This document shows positions 1 through 9,466 of a DNA stretch of 53,436 nucleotides, in pieces (within the stretch, counting starts at the first letter, position 1; the number at the start of each line of letters is the position of its first letter). The position numbers and the translations under genes were made by a program. The notes beneath the pieces are model-generated. The model did no database searches, was not told the DNA's origin, and worked only from the letters and a program-made list of their open reading frames with translations. This stretch comes from an uncultured Gammaproteobacteria bacterium (GTDB lineage Bacteria; Pseudomonadota; Gammaproteobacteria; Pseudomonadales; Azotimanducaceae), in assembly GCA_913051785.1 (NCBI GenBank), contig CAJXCK010000002.1, positions 1 to 53,436 on the forward strand, given 5' to 3'.

Positions 1-113
1 ATATCAAATCTCTCGGCAAATGCGGCAACCCACTTAGCCCCAATATTATGACGAGTGAACTCGTATTGTTGACCCGGGTTACCAAGCCCAACAATCAGTT
101 TGATGCTAGACAT
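1..113 (-). CDS. pth: Peptidyl-tRNA hydrolase, N-terminal 37 residues (cut by window edge)
   Basis: Pth releases tRNA from peptidyl-tRNAs that drop off the ribosome. The minus strand reads from an ATG at 113 into [20 protein letters not shown] and then RHNIGAKW. This carries the family hallmark GLGNPG and the TRHNIG segment that holds the catalytic histidine. Only the first 37 residues are inside the window and the rest runs off the left edge. It lies 15 bp downstream of rplY on the same strand, the usual rplY-pth pairing of gammaproteobacteria, so the two are probably co-transcribed. Identification is firm despite the short length. Confidence 0.93.
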   Translation of the reverse strand, partial: MSSIKLIVGLGNPGQQYEFTRHNIGAKWVAAFAERFD

Positions 114-128
114 TCTGGGTTAGGTTAA

Positions 129-800
129 CTATTCCGCCTCACTATCGCTTTCGTCTGATTCTGTTCCCGCATCTTCGGATTCAGCAGATAACTGCTCTTC
201 CTCTAAATCAGAGCCTCCCCTACGCGTAACAACGCTAGCCACAGGAATATCCCTATCTTCCCCATAGCTTAGCGCTACTATAGATACTCCTTCTGGCAAA
301 GGAAGGTCACTCAGGTGTATCGATGAACCCGTATGCACTTCAGCCATATCGACTTCGATGGATTGAGGTAAGTTCTCCGGTAGACAACTAATTTCCACTT
401 CTACGAGGTTTCTTGTAAAAGTCCCTCCTTCCATCTTAACACCAACACAACTTTCCTCATTTAAGAAATGAAGTGGTACGTTTACGGTAATTGCCTGGTC
501 GGCAACGATTCGTAAAAAATCTAGGTGCTGCATTCGACCATTAGCTGGATCCCTCTGAATATCTCTTACAACTGCCTTCTCCGCCTTGCCATCGATATTT
601 AAATCTAATATCTGAGAATAAAACGTTTCTTCTTTTGATATTTTAACTAACTCGTTCCCAGAAAGACTCAACATGAGTGGCTCCCCGCTACCTCCGTAAA
701 CTATAGCTGGGACGCTATTTTCAAGACGGCGCATCCGGCGACTCGCAGCCTTACCTTTTTGCGTCCGTATTCTCGCGTTGAGCGATAAGCCTTCGGCCAT
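129..800 (-). CDS. rplY: 50S ribosomal protein L25, long CTC/TL5 type
   Basis: L25 binds 5S rRNA in the large subunit. The 223-residue product is the long two-domain CTC form, not the roughly 94-residue enteric L25. An N-terminal 5S-binding beta-barrel (about 1-95, with RDIQRDPANGRMQHLDFLRI) is followed by a C-terminal TL5-type domain (about 100-190). It ends in a strongly acidic Glu/Asp/Ser tail (about 195-223), common in this family. It sits between prs, 53 bp upstream, and pth, 15 bp downstream, matching the conserved prs-rplY-pth order. The start is an ATG at 800. Confidence 0.96.
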   Translation of the reverse strand: MAEGLSLNARIRTQKGKAASRRMRRLENSVPAIVYGGSGEPLMLSLSGNELVKISKEETFYSQILDLNIDGKAEKAVVRDIQRDPANGRMQHLDFLRIVADQAITVNVPLHFLNEESCVGVKMEGGTFTRNLVEVEISCLPENLPQSIEVDMAEVHTGSSIHLSDLPLPEGVSIVALSYGEDRDIPVASVVTRRGGSDLEEEQLSAESEDAGTESDESDSEAE

Positions 801-853
801 CAGTTCCTCCGATAAACAAAATAATTATAATTTCGGCGCAAGATTATACCCGA

Positions 854-1798
854 TTACCTGAACAAAGCGCTGATAGATTCTTCATTACTTACGCGACGTA
901 TAGACTCCGCCAACACTCTATCTAGGCTTAGCTGAATAATTTTACCGGATGCTTTTGCTTCTTCTGAGAGGGCAATCGTATCTGTAACCAACATTGCATC
1001 CAAATGCGAATCTATTATCCGGGAGATAGCGGGGCCAGATAAAACAGCGTGCGTAATGTAACAGACCACCTTGGAGGCTCCCGCCCCTTTGAGGGCCTCT
1101 GCGGCCGTACACAGCGTACCAGCCGTATCTACTATGTCATCGACCATGATACAAGTCTTATTGGTTACATCGCCAATCACATTCATAACTTCTGTTTCGT
1201 TGGCACTTGGTCGTCGCTTATCGATAATTGCTAGATCAAGTTCATTAGCTTGCTTCGCTATAGCCCGGGCTCTTACGACACCGCCCACATCAGGGGATAC
1301 AATTATCGGTTGGTCATAATGTGCAGCAATTATATGGTCCAACAAAACTGGAGAGCCATATATGTTATCTACTGGGATATTAAAAAATCCCTGAATCTGA
1401 TCAGCATGTAAATCAACGGTAAGGATTCGATCAATGCCGACAGTACTTATCATATCTGCAACGACCTTAGCGCTTATTGCCACTCTAGCCGAACGAGGTC
1501 TCCTATCTTGCCTGGCATACCCGAAGTAAGGGATTACGGCAGTAACCCTTTGTGCTGACGCTCTATGCAGCGCATCCGCCATAAGCAATAGCTCCATTAA
1601 GCTGTCGTTAGTGGGTGCGGATGTGGACTGCAATATAAATGCATCTTTTCCACGAACATTTTCATGTATTTCAACGGTTACCTCGCCGTCACTGAAACGC
1701 CCAACGTCCGCATTACCTAAGGGCACATTAAGCTCTAGGGCGACTTTATCCGCCAAATCTCCGCTTGCACTGCCACTAAACAAAGTTAAATCTGGCAA
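854..1798 (-). CDS. prs: Ribose-phosphate pyrophosphokinase (PRPP synthetase)
   Basis: Prs makes PRPP from ribose-5-phosphate and ATP, feeding nucleotide, NAD, histidine and tryptophan synthesis in the cytoplasm. The 314-residue protein is normal length. It shows [18 protein letters not shown] near the N terminus, the catalytic flexible-loop region [16 protein letters not shown] (about 98-113), and the PRPP-binding motif [12 protein letters not shown] (about 219-230). The start is TTG at 1796-1798, giving MPDLTLFSG in line with the family, preceded by a good GGGAG ribosome site. It lies just downstream of tRNA-Gln and upstream of rplY. Confidence 0.97.
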   Translation of the reverse strand: MPDLTLFSGSASGDLADKVALELNVPLGNADVGRFSDGEVTVEIHENVRGKDAFILQSTSAPTNDSLMELLLMADALHRASAQRVTAVIPYFGYARQDRRPRSARVAISAKVVADMISTVGIDRILTVDLHADQIQGFFNIPVDNIYGSPVLLDHIIAAHYDQPIIVSPDVGGVVRARAIAKQANELDLAIIDKRRPSANETEVMNVIGDVTNKTCIMVDDIVDTAGTLCTAAEALKGAGASKVVCYITHAVLSGPAISRIIDSHLDAMLVTDTIALSEEAKASGKIIQLSLDRVLAESIRRVSNEESISALFR

Positions 1799-1849
1799 AT
1801 CATTCTCCCTTCAATGGCAGCAGATTCCCTGCTTTGCTATACCCAAAGT

Positions 1850-1924
1850 TGGCTGGGGTGGCAGGATTCGAACCTGCGAATGCCGGGATCAAAACCCGGT
1901 GCCTTACCACTTGGCGACACCCCA
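1850..1924 (-). tRNA. tRNA-Gln (anticodon TTG)
   Basis: The 75-nt gene on the minus strand folds as a cloverleaf. The 7-bp acceptor stem begins TGGGGTG, and the anticodon arm CCGGG-TTTTGAT-CCCGG gives anticodon TTG. The T arm contains GGTTCGAATCC and the 3' CCA is encoded. It lies between lolB and prs, where many gammaproteobacteria keep a tRNA-Gln, and is probably processed from a transcript that continues into prs. Confidence 0.95.
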
Positions 1925-1962
1925 AATTTCTAATTTCCAAACGTCGATCCAATCCAGATCCT

Positions 1963-2583
1963 TCAGGAACGCTCGCTATTCTCCTGATGCAATAATCCCG
2001 TGTCAAACCTGGAGCTGTCATTTTCAAATATTTTTATCAACCACCGCACCATTATGCCTCCGCTAGTCATAGTTATTTCCCTTGGATGAAGCTTCGAAGT
2101 TGCCTGCCGCTCATCTTCAACCCGCGGCGTTAGGATTACTTCAATCTCCCAATTGTCTTGTATAAAAGAGTTACTGTCGCCACCCTCGCGTAATACCGTG
2201 TGGGGAGATGATGCTCTCGGAACGCCCTTTATCCAATAGGGAAACGCCCTAACAGGAAGGGCTGAAATTGGCATTTTTGCCAGGTCCTCCTCGGAGAGAT
2301 CTATCCAATTATTTCCTATCTTTTGTTTGAAAATGAGAGGTTCCGAAGCTAGCAGAAAACGTTGGCGGTTCATCCCCATAGCTCCCCAAACTTCCAAATT
2401 CGCACTGTCTTTTTTTACTAAGGCCTTAAAATTAAGAACAACTTTTTGCTGACCCATCACAATTTGTACTCTTCCACTCAGCTCAGAGCCCAGATGGTCA
2501 CCCACCTTCGGAAAATCCTGTATCGCACAACCAAACAACAGAAAAACACAAAGCCCAGTCAACCATCGCTCGATTTTTACCAT
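1963..2583 (-). CDS. lolB: Outer-membrane lipoprotein receptor LolB
   Basis: LolB receives lipoproteins from periplasmic LolA and inserts them into the inner leaflet of the outer membrane. The protein is about 206 residues, with a short basic N terminus, a hydrophobic stretch and a lipobox LLFGC that would acylate the cysteine. The body has the LolB-like GRVQIVMGQQK...WGAMGMNRQRF...ALPVRAFPYWIKG arrangement. The call rests on these features and on position: divergent from hemA and upstream of tRNA-Gln-prs. The start is taken as ATG 2583. A TTG at 2595 with a nearer GGAG is an alternative that adds four residues. ispE, which usually follows lolB, is absent here. Confidence 0.85.
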   Translation of the reverse strand: MVKIERWLTGLCVFLLFGCAIQDFPKVGDHLGSELSGRVQIVMGQQKVVLNFKALVKKDSANLEVWGAMGMNRQRFLLASEPLIFKQKIGNNWIDLSEEDLAKMPISALPVRAFPYWIKGVPRASSPHTVLREGGDSNSFIQDNWEIEVILTPRVEDERQATSKLHPREITMTSGGIMVRWLIKIFENDSSRFDTGLLHQENSERS

Positions 2584-2612
2584 ATTTGTAAGCAAGCTAC
2601 TCCCCGATAATT

Positions 2613-2621
2613 TGTTATAAT
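2613..2621 (+). promoter_or_regulatory. Extended -10 promoter for hemA
   Basis: The spacer between lolB and hemA contains TGTTATAAT, a perfect TATAAT -10 hexamer with the TG extension one base upstream. It lies 26 bp before the hemA start codon. No good -35 is seen at 16-18 bp, which fits an extended -10 promoter. Transcription would start near 2628, giving a leader of about 20 nt for the hemA-prfA-prmC-moeB unit. Confidence 0.6.
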
Positions 2622-2647
2622 TCTAAAAATTTGTCTGAATCAAAATA

Positions 2648-3952
2648 ATGAGCCTACTGGTCTATGGGATCAATCACAGAACCGCTCCACTCCCACTTAG
2701 GGAAAAAATAGCGTTCAGTGAAATTGAGCAGCCTCACAGTATTCAAAACCTTCTGTCTAACAATTCTTCTGTTAAAGAGTGTTTTATCGTTTCAACATGC
2801 AACAGGACAGAAATCTACTGCTCCATCGAATCTGCAAATTCGGTAGACATCAAATATTGGCTGATCAACGAAAAGCCAGTCAGTAATGAGGAATTGATCA
2901 ATTGCTCCTACGAGTATTGGGATAGCGATGCGGTAAGTCATCTAGCAAAGGTAGCTTGCGGTCTGGACTCTATGGCCGTAGGTGAACCACAGATAATGGG
3001 CCAAGTTAAACAGTCTATCGAGACGGCAAACCAAGGCAATTTGATAGGAGAGAACTTAGACCTCGCAATAAGAGCGGCAATTTCGGCAGCTAAAGAGGTT
3101 AGAACTCGAAGTAAAATTGGAGAGAATGCAGTATCCATTGCCTATGCAGCCTCATCCCTGGCAACTAAAATTTTTTCAGACTTATCAAAGAAAAAGGCTC
3201 TTTTGATCGGCGCGGGAGAAACTGTTGAGATAGTCGCTAGCTATCTTAATCGAAGAAAGATTGGTTCTCTAACAATAGCAAATAGGACCATATCAAACGC
3301 TGAAGCTCTTGCTAGCAGGTATACGGCGAAAACCACCTCACTTTCTAGCGTCAATTCGTGTCTTCACGAATTTGACATTGTCATCTCTTCAACCGCAAGC
3401 AGCTTCCATATCATAGGCAAAGGCACCGCCGAAGCGGCCATCAAGAAGCGCCGTAGAAAACCAATTTTTATGGTAGATCTCGCTGTCCCTCGTGATATAG
3501 AACCAGAAATATCAGAGCTCCCAGACATCTATTTATATTCTATCGACGACCTCCAAGAGATTACGGCGCAAAATGTTCAGTTGCGAGAGGAGGAAAAAGT
3601 CTTTGCTGAATCAATCATAGAAGAGGCCGTCAAAGAATATGAGGCCGAGATGCGATTGAATGGTGATATTTCCTTTATTAGTGCCTTTCGCGACAAAGCA
3701 GAACAGATCAGGCTCCAGGAGCTAAATAGAGCGATGAAACAAATAAATAACGGCAAAGATCCGACTGAAATATTAGGAGAAATGAGTAAAAGTTTGACTA
3801 ACAAACTTATTCACTCGCCTACAAGCGCTATTAGGCAAGCCTCGCGAGCGGGCCACAGAGAGATCATTTCAAATCTTAAAGAGATTTATGAGATCCCAGA
3901 TCAGGGTAGAGCCAACCAGAATGAGGTCTCGAAAAAAACTACCGAGGAATAG
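2648..3952 (+). CDS. hemA: Glutamyl-tRNA reductase
   Basis: HemA reduces glutamyl-tRNA(Glu) to glutamate-1-semialdehyde with NADPH, the entry step of the C5 route to haem and other tetrapyrroles. The 434-residue protein has the catalytic cysteine in STCNRTE (Cys51) and the signature [13 protein letters not shown] (about 104-116). A Rossmann NADPH site LLIGAGE is near 185-191, and a C-terminal dimerisation helix follows. It is divergent from lolB, the classic gammaproteobacterial arrangement, and is followed after 2 bp by prfA, so the two are co-transcribed. The start is ATG. Confidence 0.97.
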   Translation: MSLLVYGINHRTAPLPLREKIAFSEIEQPHSIQNLLSNNSSVKECFIVSTCNRTEIYCSIESANSVDIKYWLINEKPVSNEELINCSYEYWDSDAVSHLAKVACGLDSMAVGEPQIMGQVKQSIETANQGNLIGENLDLAIRAAISAAKEVRTRSKIGENAVSIAYAASSLATKIFSDLSKKKALLIGAGETVEIVASYLNRRKIGSLTIANRTISNAEALASRYTAKTTSLSSVNSCLHEFDIVISSTASSFHIIGKGTAEAAIKKRRRKPIFMVDLAVPRDIEPEISELPDIYLYSIDDLQEITAQNVQLREEEKVFAESIIEEAVKEYEAEMRLNGDISFISAFRDKAEQIRLQELNRAMKQINNGKDPTEILGEMSKSLTNKLIHSPTSAIRQASRAGHREIISNLKEIYEIPDQGRANQNEVSKKTTEE

Positions 3953-3954
3953 CA

Positions 3955-5055
3955 GTGGAACTATCCGAATCACTGCAGAAGAAATTAAATTCGTTAGGAG
4001 AGAGATACGAGGAGGTCTCCTCTCTCTTGAGCCAACCAGAAATCGTATCTGACAGGCAAAAATACACTTCCCTTTCCAGAGAATTTTCTGAGCTTGAGCC
4101 TCTGGTCTTATCCTTTAATGATTTTTCGAAGTTGAAAAATGATCTATCTGAAAACGAAATAATGCTAAGTGAAGCAGATAGCGAGTTACGAGATCTTGTC
4201 GAAATAGAGATAGAAGATATAAAAAAGCAACTTCATAAAAAATTCGATGAGCTCAATGTCCTATTATTGCCAAAGGATCCCAATGATAAGTTTAATATCT
4301 TTTTAGAAATCAGAGCCGGCACCGGGGGGGATGAGGCTGCTATTTTTTCAGGTGACCTTTTCCGCATGTATTTCAAGTACGCAGAGAAACAAAACTGGCG
4401 GGTCGAGATTTTGAACGAGCGTGGAGGCGAGCACGGGGGATATAAAGAAATAATTGCTAGAATTGAGGGAAAGAACGTCTACAGCCAGCTAAAATTCGAG
4501 TCCGGAGCACATCGCGTTCAAAGGGTCCCGGAGACGGAGTCGCAAGGACGGATACATACCTCGGCGTGCACTGTCGCAATTCTCCCGGAAACTGATGAGG
4601 TATCGGAAATAGAGATAGAGAAAAAAGATCTTAGGGAAGATACTTTTAGAGCCTCCGGCGCGGGCGGACAGCACGTTAATAAGACTGACTCGGCAATTCG
4701 CTTAACACACATTCCCAGCGGTATCGTTGTCGAATGTCAGGACGAGAGGTCTCAACACAAAAATAGGGCAAGAGCCTTATCTTTATTAGCCGCCAAATTA
4801 CTGGACCAGGAAAAAACAAAAAGGGAGGCTGAACAGGCTGAAAATAGGAAACGTTTGGTCGGATCAGGGGATAGGTCTGAGAGAATAAGAACCTATAATT
4901 TTCCTCAAGGTCGATTAACTGATCACCGAATCGGTTTAACCACATATAAACTCGACGAAGTCCTCGAAGGAGACTTAGACACGGTTATAGGGCCACTTTT
5001 ACGCGAGCATCAAACCAACGAGCTAAAAAGAATCTCCGATGAGGCTGGGCCTTGA
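3955..5055 (+). CDS. prfA: Peptide chain release factor 1
   Basis: RF1 recognises UAA and UAG stop codons and triggers peptide release. The 366-residue product has the GGQ motif (237-239, in [12 protein letters not shown]). In the decoding loop it has P-E-T (192-194, in [10 protein letters not shown]), which matches the RF1 P-x-T motif rather than the RF2 SPF. The start is GTG, 2 bp after the hemA stop. The stop overlaps the TTG start of prmC by 4 bp (TTGA), coupling RF1 to the enzyme that methylates its GGQ glutamine. Confidence 0.97.
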   Translation: MELSESLQKKLNSLGERYEEVSSLLSQPEIVSDRQKYTSLSREFSELEPLVLSFNDFSKLKNDLSENEIMLSEADSELRDLVEIEIEDIKKQLHKKFDELNVLLLPKDPNDKFNIFLEIRAGTGGDEAAIFSGDLFRMYFKYAEKQNWRVEILNERGGEHGGYKEIIARIEGKNVYSQLKFESGAHRVQRVPETESQGRIHTSACTVAILPETDEVSEIEIEKKDLREDTFRASGAGGQHVNKTDSAIRLTHIPSGIVVECQDERSQHKNRARALSLLAAKLLDQEKTKREAEQAENRKRLVGSGDRSERIRTYNFPQGRLTDHRIGLTTYKLDEVLEGDLDTVIGPLLREHQTNELKRISDEAGP

Positions 5056-5873
5056 GAGAAGAAGGAATAACAATAGAAAGATGGAAACACGCAAACCTTA
5101 AAACAGGCAGCTTCGAGCTCGACCTTATACTTTCTCGAGTAACCGGACGATCTAGAGCCGAAATCGTCGCCCATCCCCAACTAAAGCTGAGCGAGAATCA
5201 AATAACGAGGCTTAACGATGACCTGAGAGCACTGGAGGCCGGAACGCCATTTGCGTATATCTCGGGTAAGAAAGAGTTTTTTGGCATTGAACTTGAGGTA
5301 TCAGAATCAGTGCTCGTGCCTAGACCAGAGACGGAGATTCTCGTGGAAATGGTATTAACACTTGCTCCAAAGAACGCGACGCTACTTGATTTGGGTACTG
5401 GTTCCGGGGCGATCGCCCTCGCTATTGCTTCAGAAAGGCCTGACATTAAAGTCAGTGCAAGTGATCTCTCGGTATCAGCCTTGGAAATCGCGAAAAAAAA
5501 TGCCAGGTTACTGAATCTAAATCTGACTTTTTTCCATAGTAATTGGTACCAGAGTCTACCCTGCAGAAAGTGGGATCTCTTAGTGAGCAACCCTCCCTAC
5601 GTTTCAGAAAATGACCCCCACCTTGACGCGTTGAAGAAGGAGCCTATCGAAGCTTTAACATCAGGGAGAGATGGTTTAGATGCCATAAGACAGATCGTCA
5701 GTGGTTCTCATGATTTTCTCAATCCGAACGGCCATTTGTTAATCGAACACGGGTTCAACCAAAGTGAGGCGGTTGGTAGGATTTTCATGACCAACAGTTT
5801 CGAAAATATCTTGTCTACGAAAGACTATAGTGGCATCGAGAGAGTCAAACTTGGGAAATTCAATGGAGGATAA
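5052..5873 (+). CDS. prmC: Release factor glutamine methyltransferase
   Basis: PrmC methylates the glutamine of the GGQ motif in RF1 and RF2 using S-adenosylmethionine. The 273-residue protein has an N-terminal helical domain (about 1-75), a SAM-binding motif DLGTGSGA (113-120), and the N5-glutamine methyltransferase signature NPPY (180-183, in [10 protein letters not shown]). The start is a TTG overlapping the prfA stop, and the 3' end overlaps the downstream moeB start. Both overlaps suggest one translationally coupled operon. No ATG in frame would keep the N-terminal domain. Confidence 0.95.
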   Translation: MREEGITIERWKHANLKTGSFELDLILSRVTGRSRAEIVAHPQLKLSENQITRLNDDLRALEAGTPFAYISGKKEFFGIELEVSESVLVPRPETEILVEMVLTLAPKNATLLDLGTGSGAIALAIASERPDIKVSASDLSVSALEIAKKNARLLNLNLTFFHSNWYQSLPCRKWDLLVSNPPYVSENDPHLDALKKEPIEALTSGRDGLDAIRQIVSGSHDFLNPNGHLLIEHGFNQSEAVGRIFMTNSFENILSTKDYSGIERVKLGKFNGG

Positions 5874-6615
5874 GGAACTACTTCGTTATAGCCGCCATAT
5901 CGTCATCCCAGAAATTGATATATATGGCCAAGAGAAACTGGCGAACTCTAGAATATTAGTAATTGGTCTCGGTGGCTTAGGTTCTCCAATTGCCATGTAT
6001 TTAGCTGCAGCCGGCGTAGGGACTATAATCCTGGCTGATTACGATCAAGTGGAACTCTCAAACTTGCAACGCCAGATTGTCCACAATGAATCCAGCCTTC
6101 TGAAGAATAAAGCACAATCCGCGAAAGCAACGTTAGAAAAATTGAACAGCAAGATCGAATTGATCGCGATTGAGCAAGAACAGGACCTTCCTAGTCTTAA
6201 AGAGTTGACCAGAAATGTTGATTTAGTATTTGATGGAACCGATAACTTCGAATCTCGCATCAACATAAATAGAGCCTGCTGGTCGAATAAGGTCGCCTTC
6301 ATTTCTGGCGCGGCTATTCGATGGGAGGGACAGGTCAGCGTCTTTGATCCACTCCAAATAGATACCCCGTGTTACGAATGCCTCTACCCTGAATCATCGC
6401 GCGGATCTTTGAATGAAACCTGTTCCGAAACAGGGGTCGTATCTCCGCTTTTAGGTATCATCGGTTCTTGTCAGGCAATGGAGGGGATCAAATATCTTTG
6501 CGGAATAGGAGCTGCACTAGTGGGATACGTTTCTTACTTCGACGCAAAAAAAATGGAATGGCAAAAGCTTAAAATAGCTAAACGCGCGAGCTGCCCAACC
6601 TGTCAGGGGAGCTGA
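5863..6615 (+). CDS. moeB: MoeB/ThiF-family adenylyltransferase (E1-like), probably MoeB
   Basis: These enzymes adenylate the C-terminal glycine of MoaD or ThiS so that sulfur can be loaded for molybdopterin or thiazole synthesis. The 250-residue protein has an N-terminal RYSRHIVIPEID segment, nucleotide loop GLGGLG (about 35-40), DFDNF-like GTDNFESR (about 125-132), and a conserved cysteine in CSETGVVSPL (Cys187). Two zinc pairs are C170-x2-C173 and C244-x2-C247. The start is ATG 5863, inside the end of prmC. MoeB and ThiF cannot be split by sequence alone; I prefer MoeB because it follows hemA-prfA-prmC in Pseudomonas. Its 3' end overlaps convergent lipB by 38 bp. Confidence 0.88.
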   Translation: MEDKELLRYSRHIVIPEIDIYGQEKLANSRILVIGLGGLGSPIAMYLAAAGVGTIILADYDQVELSNLQRQIVHNESSLLKNKAQSAKATLEKLNSKIELIAIEQEQDLPSLKELTRNVDLVFDGTDNFESRININRACWSNKVAFISGAAIRWEGQVSVFDPLQIDTPCYECLYPESSRGSLNETCSETGVVSPLLGIIGSCQAMEGIKYLCGIGAALVGYVSYFDAKKMEWQKLKIAKRASCPTCQGS

Positions 6616-7228
6616 ATCCGAATTCGTCTCCAATCGCTTTGAGCAAAAGCTCTTCGATCTGGTCAACCCGGGAAGAAACCAAATCTGACACCTGCGTAAC
6701 GCCAATATTCTTTAACCCGCAAGGATTTATCCTCTCAAACGGTTCCAGGTCCATATCTACGTTTAGGCTAAGTCCGTGATACGAACAACCTCGACTTACT
6801 CTCAAACCTAATGAAGCTATTTTTTTCGAATCGACGTAAATTCCGGGTGCCCCGGCCAACCTCTCTCCATCTATAGCCAGTTCTCGTAAAGCACATATTA
6901 TTGCCTGCTCAATTTTAAACACGAGTTCTCTGACTAAAACTTTTTTCCGCCGCAAATCAAACAGAAGATAGGCCATAACCTGACCGGGTCCATGATAGGT
7001 AACTTGCCCCCCTCTATCACTAAGAACTATCGGTATCTCTCCGGGTACCAAGATGTGCTCCTCCTTTCCTGCGATACCCTGTGTAAAAACCGGCTGATGT
7101 TCAGTAACCCATATTTCATCTATCGTGTCGGGAGTACGTGACTTGGTAAAAGTCTTCATTTCTTCAAAAGTTTCAGAATACTCAGTGAGCCCTAGGGAGC
7201 GTATATTCACTGCCGCAGATTCATTCAT
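6578..7228 (-). CDS. lipB: Lipoyl(octanoyl) transferase
   Basis: LipB moves octanoate from acyl carrier protein to the lipoyl domains of 2-oxoacid dehydrogenases and the glycine cleavage H protein. The 216-residue protein shows the signature RGGQVTYHGPGQ (72-83), the catalytic lysine in KKIASLG (Lys136) and the catalytic cysteine in INPCGLKNIGVTQ (Cys170). It lies 1 bp after the ybeD homologue on the same strand, the normal dacA-ybeD-lipB order. lipA, usually next, is not here. The last 38 bp overlap the end of moeB on the other strand. Confidence 0.96.
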   Translation of the reverse strand: MNESAAVNIRSLGLTEYSETFEEMKTFTKSRTPDTIDEIWVTEHQPVFTQGIAGKEEHILVPGEIPIVLSDRGGQVTYHGPGQVMAYLLFDLRRKKVLVRELVFKIEQAIICALRELAIDGERLAGAPGIYVDSKKIASLGLRVSRGCSYHGLSLNVDMDLEPFERINPCGLKNIGVTQVSDLVSSRVDQIEELLLKAIGDEFGFSSPDRLGSSRV

Positions 7229-7229
7229 T

Positions 7230-7484
7230 TCAGATCACTAGCTTCACTAACCGATCCGCCAACAAATCTTCACAGATACTTTCCACCTGAGAAGCGCTCT
7301 GCGCTTGAAGAGAAACCCGCACTGACATAAATCGAGAATTACGGCTCTCTCGAATTTCCATGCTGGAACTGGTAAACGAGGGTGCGTGCTGCTCGATAAT
7401 CGAACTGACTCGAGAGGGCAAATCTTTGTCCATAAACCCTATGATTCTCAATGGATAGCAGCATGGGAATTCAAGGATCGTCAT
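7230..7484 (-). CDS. ybeD: YbeD-like DUF493 protein
   Basis: This small protein of 84 residues belongs to the DUF493/YbeD family, small ferredoxin-like alpha/beta proteins of unknown function that accompany lipB. Visible family features are the FPCCYPLRIIGF start, a middle alpha segment, the SRNSRFMSVRVSLQAQSASQ strand-turn region, and a C-terminal EDLLADRLVKLVI. It sits between dacA (3 bp) and lipB (1 bp), so the three are one transcript. The start is ATG 7484. No biochemical function can be read from the sequence. Confidence 0.85.
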   Translation of the reverse strand: MTILEFPCCYPLRIIGFMDKDLPSRVSSIIEQHAPSFTSSSMEIRESRNSRFMSVRVSLQAQSASQVESICEDLLADRLVKLVI

Positions 7485-7487
7485 ATC

Positions 7488-8690
7488 CTATTCCCCAAAT
7501 AATTCACTATAAAAAAGGTAGAAAAAATCAGAAAGCTTTCCAAATAAATTAGCTTCACTAATCTCGTCACCAGTCAGCACCTCAGTTTCATAAATTATCT
7601 CATCTTCCCCAGCCACCATGACTGAGAGGGTGCCAATAACCTCGTTCTTATTGATTGGTGCCTCCAAGTACTTTGGCACGGATAATTCAGTGATAGCTGA
7701 TTCTAAATCACCTCTGGGGGCTGTGACATAAACATCAGTCGGCGCAACAATAGCCACGTTATCCGATTTGCCATAAAAAACCTCGAGTCTTGTTATTTCT
7801 GAATTCGCTCCGTATAAAAGTTGCGTGTCATAATTTCTAAAACCGAAGCTTAAGAGCTTTTGACTCTGCTTCATCCGATCTTGGTCACTAGACGTACCTA
7901 GAACAACACTCACGAGTCGCATGCCATCTCTTTTTGCCGAAGCGATAAGACAATAACCCGCCTTTTTGGTGTAGCCAGTTTTCACCCCATCAACACTCAA
8001 ATCGCGCCAGAGAAGCTTGTTTCGGTTCGTTTGGTTAATTCCATTATATTCGAAGCTTCTTTCTGCATACATTTCATAATGATTAGGGTGGCTTTTTACT
8101 AATTCCATAGTCAGCCTAGCTAGGTCTATCGCAGTGCTAAAATGATTGTCGCTCGGGAGTCCAGTTGCATTCACAAAGTTAGTATTCTGAAGGCCCAGGC
8201 GACGAGCCTTTTCATTCATCATGTATGCAAATTCAGCCTCGCCCCCAGCAACATGCTCAGCCAGCGCTATACTGGCGTCATTGCCAGATTGCACTATTAC
8301 ACCTCTAAGCAAATCTCTTACGGAAACTTTTGTTCCCTCTCTGATGAACATTTTTGAACCACCGGTTCTCCAGGCTTTAACACTTACCTCCACCTCCTCG
8401 TCGTAACTAGTCCTGCCGGCCTTGACTTCTTCTTCAACTATGAGGGCGGTCATAATTTTGGTTAAACTTGCTGGAGCAACGCGAGCTTCAACATTGTGTT
8501 GCGCTAAAATCACTTCGGAATTTGCATCGATTAGCACGAAAGAGTTAGCGTCAATATCCGGTGCTGGTGGCAAAATTGACCTTGCGCTCACCATCCCAAC
8601 TGAAGTGAAAATTACTGACAACGTAACGAGCAAATATTTTTTTACAGTGGGAATCTCAGACCGATCTGGAATAAACCAATTATTAATCAA
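7488..8690 (-). CDS. dacA: D-alanyl-D-alanine carboxypeptidase (PBP5/6 family)
   Basis: This low-molecular-weight penicillin-binding protein trims the terminal D-Ala from peptidoglycan pentapeptides in the periplasm. The 400-residue protein has an N-terminal signal peptide (hydrophobic about 18-35, cleavage near VSARS), the acyl-serine motif SLTK (75-78), SGN (135-137) and KTG (237-239). A PBP5-type C-terminal beta domain ends in an amphipathic helix that would dock on the inner membrane. The start is TTG 8690, backed by a GAGGAAG ribosome site; the first ATG would delete most of the signal peptide. It overlaps the end of rlpA by 8 bp. Confidence 0.94.
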   Translation of the reverse strand: MINNWFIPDRSEIPTVKKYLLVTLSVIFTSVGMVSARSILPPAPDIDANSFVLIDANSEVILAQHNVEARVAPASLTKIMTALIVEEEVKAGRTSYDEEVEVSVKAWRTGGSKMFIREGTKVSVRDLLRGVIVQSGNDASIALAEHVAGGEAEFAYMMNEKARRLGLQNTNFVNATGLPSDNHFSTAIDLARLTMELVKSHPNHYEMYAERSFEYNGINQTNRNKLLWRDLSVDGVKTGYTKKAGYCLIASAKRDGMRLVSVVLGTSSDQDRMKQSQKLLSFGFRNYDTQLLYGANSEITRLEVFYGKSDNVAIVAPTDVYVTAPRGDLESAITELSVPKYLEAPINKNEVIGTLSVMVAGEDEIIYETEVLTGDEISEANLFGKLSDFFYLFYSELFGE

Positions 8691-9465
8691 CGAACTTCCT
8701 CAACGGGGTGTAGTCAGTTGCGAAAAGCAAGGACTCTAGGCGGTCAGCCTCTGGCCCCTCAAACAACGGTCCAAACCGGATGTCGAATCCAGCTGAAGAA
8801 TTCTCAACGATTTTGAAAGGGACGGGGCTTCGCGCCTTAACAACTTCCAATGCCTGAAGCGCCTGTTTTTCATGCTCAAAGCCTCCTATCCAGATGAAGA
8901 GGGAAGAGTCTCTTTCATGGCTTATAGTTTCTATCAACACATCTGCAGTTCCCTCTTCGTGAAAACCAAGTTTGACCGCCGCTGCAAAGGACAAATCAAT
9001 CAATCGGTCTGCATGAAACGGACCTCGATCATTTATCAGTACAATCGTTTCTTTCTTATTACGCAAATTAGTAACCCTAGCAAAGACGGGGATCGGTAAA
9101 GTTTTGTGCGCGGCGGTCAACTGATACATATCAAATATTTGACTAGAAGAAGTCCGTCTCCCATGAAATTTGGCGCCGTACCAAGATGCCATACCAGTTT
9201 CTGTGTATCCGTCATTGGTCTTTAGCAAACGGTACTGCTTCCCTAATTCAGTATAGGTGTCCGGGTTGCCCCATCTGCTCCTTTCTAAATGAGTCACAAC
9301 TGGATCAGAAAGATTCTCAAGCTCTTTCAATTTTTTCGCGTCAACTTTCGGTGCGTAATCCGGCTGTCCCCCACCAGATGCTGAAGTGTAGTCCCCTGTC
9401 GATATTTGACACCCGAAGACAAGTGCCATCGCTAACGGAAAGGCCAGATGAAGAAGGCGTTTCAA
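8683..9465 (-). CDS. rlpA: RlpA-like septal-ring lytic transglycosylase lipoprotein
   Basis: RlpA-type lipoproteins cleave or bind denuded peptidoglycan glycans and act in envelope growth or separation of daughter cells. The 260-residue protein has a lipoprotein signal with lipobox VFGC (Cys19) and a double-psi beta-barrel from about 90 to 175 (ETGMASWYGAKFHGRRTSS and INDRGPFHADRLIDLS). A C-terminal region with the spacing of a SPOR domain, which would bind denuded glycan, occupies about 180-260. The start is TTG 9465. It follows mltB by 1 bp and overlaps dacA, in the conserved mltB-rlpA-dacA order. Confidence 0.92.
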   Translation of the reverse strand: MKRLLHLAFPLAMALVFGCQISTGDYTSASGGGQPDYAPKVDAKKLKELENLSDPVVTHLERSRWGNPDTYTELGKQYRLLKTNDGYTETGMASWYGAKFHGRRTSSSQIFDMYQLTAAHKTLPIPVFARVTNLRNKKETIVLINDRGPFHADRLIDLSFAAAVKLGFHEEGTADVLIETISHERDSSLFIWIGGFEHEKQALQALEVVKARSPVPFKIVENSSAGFDIRFGPLFEGPEADRLESLLFATDYTPLRKFVD

Positions 9466-9466
9466 A

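Noticed and set aside
1800-2027. 75-codon minus-strand frame across tRNA-Gln
   Set aside because: It runs through the tRNA gene and the end of lolB in another frame, with no ribosome site or family resemblance.
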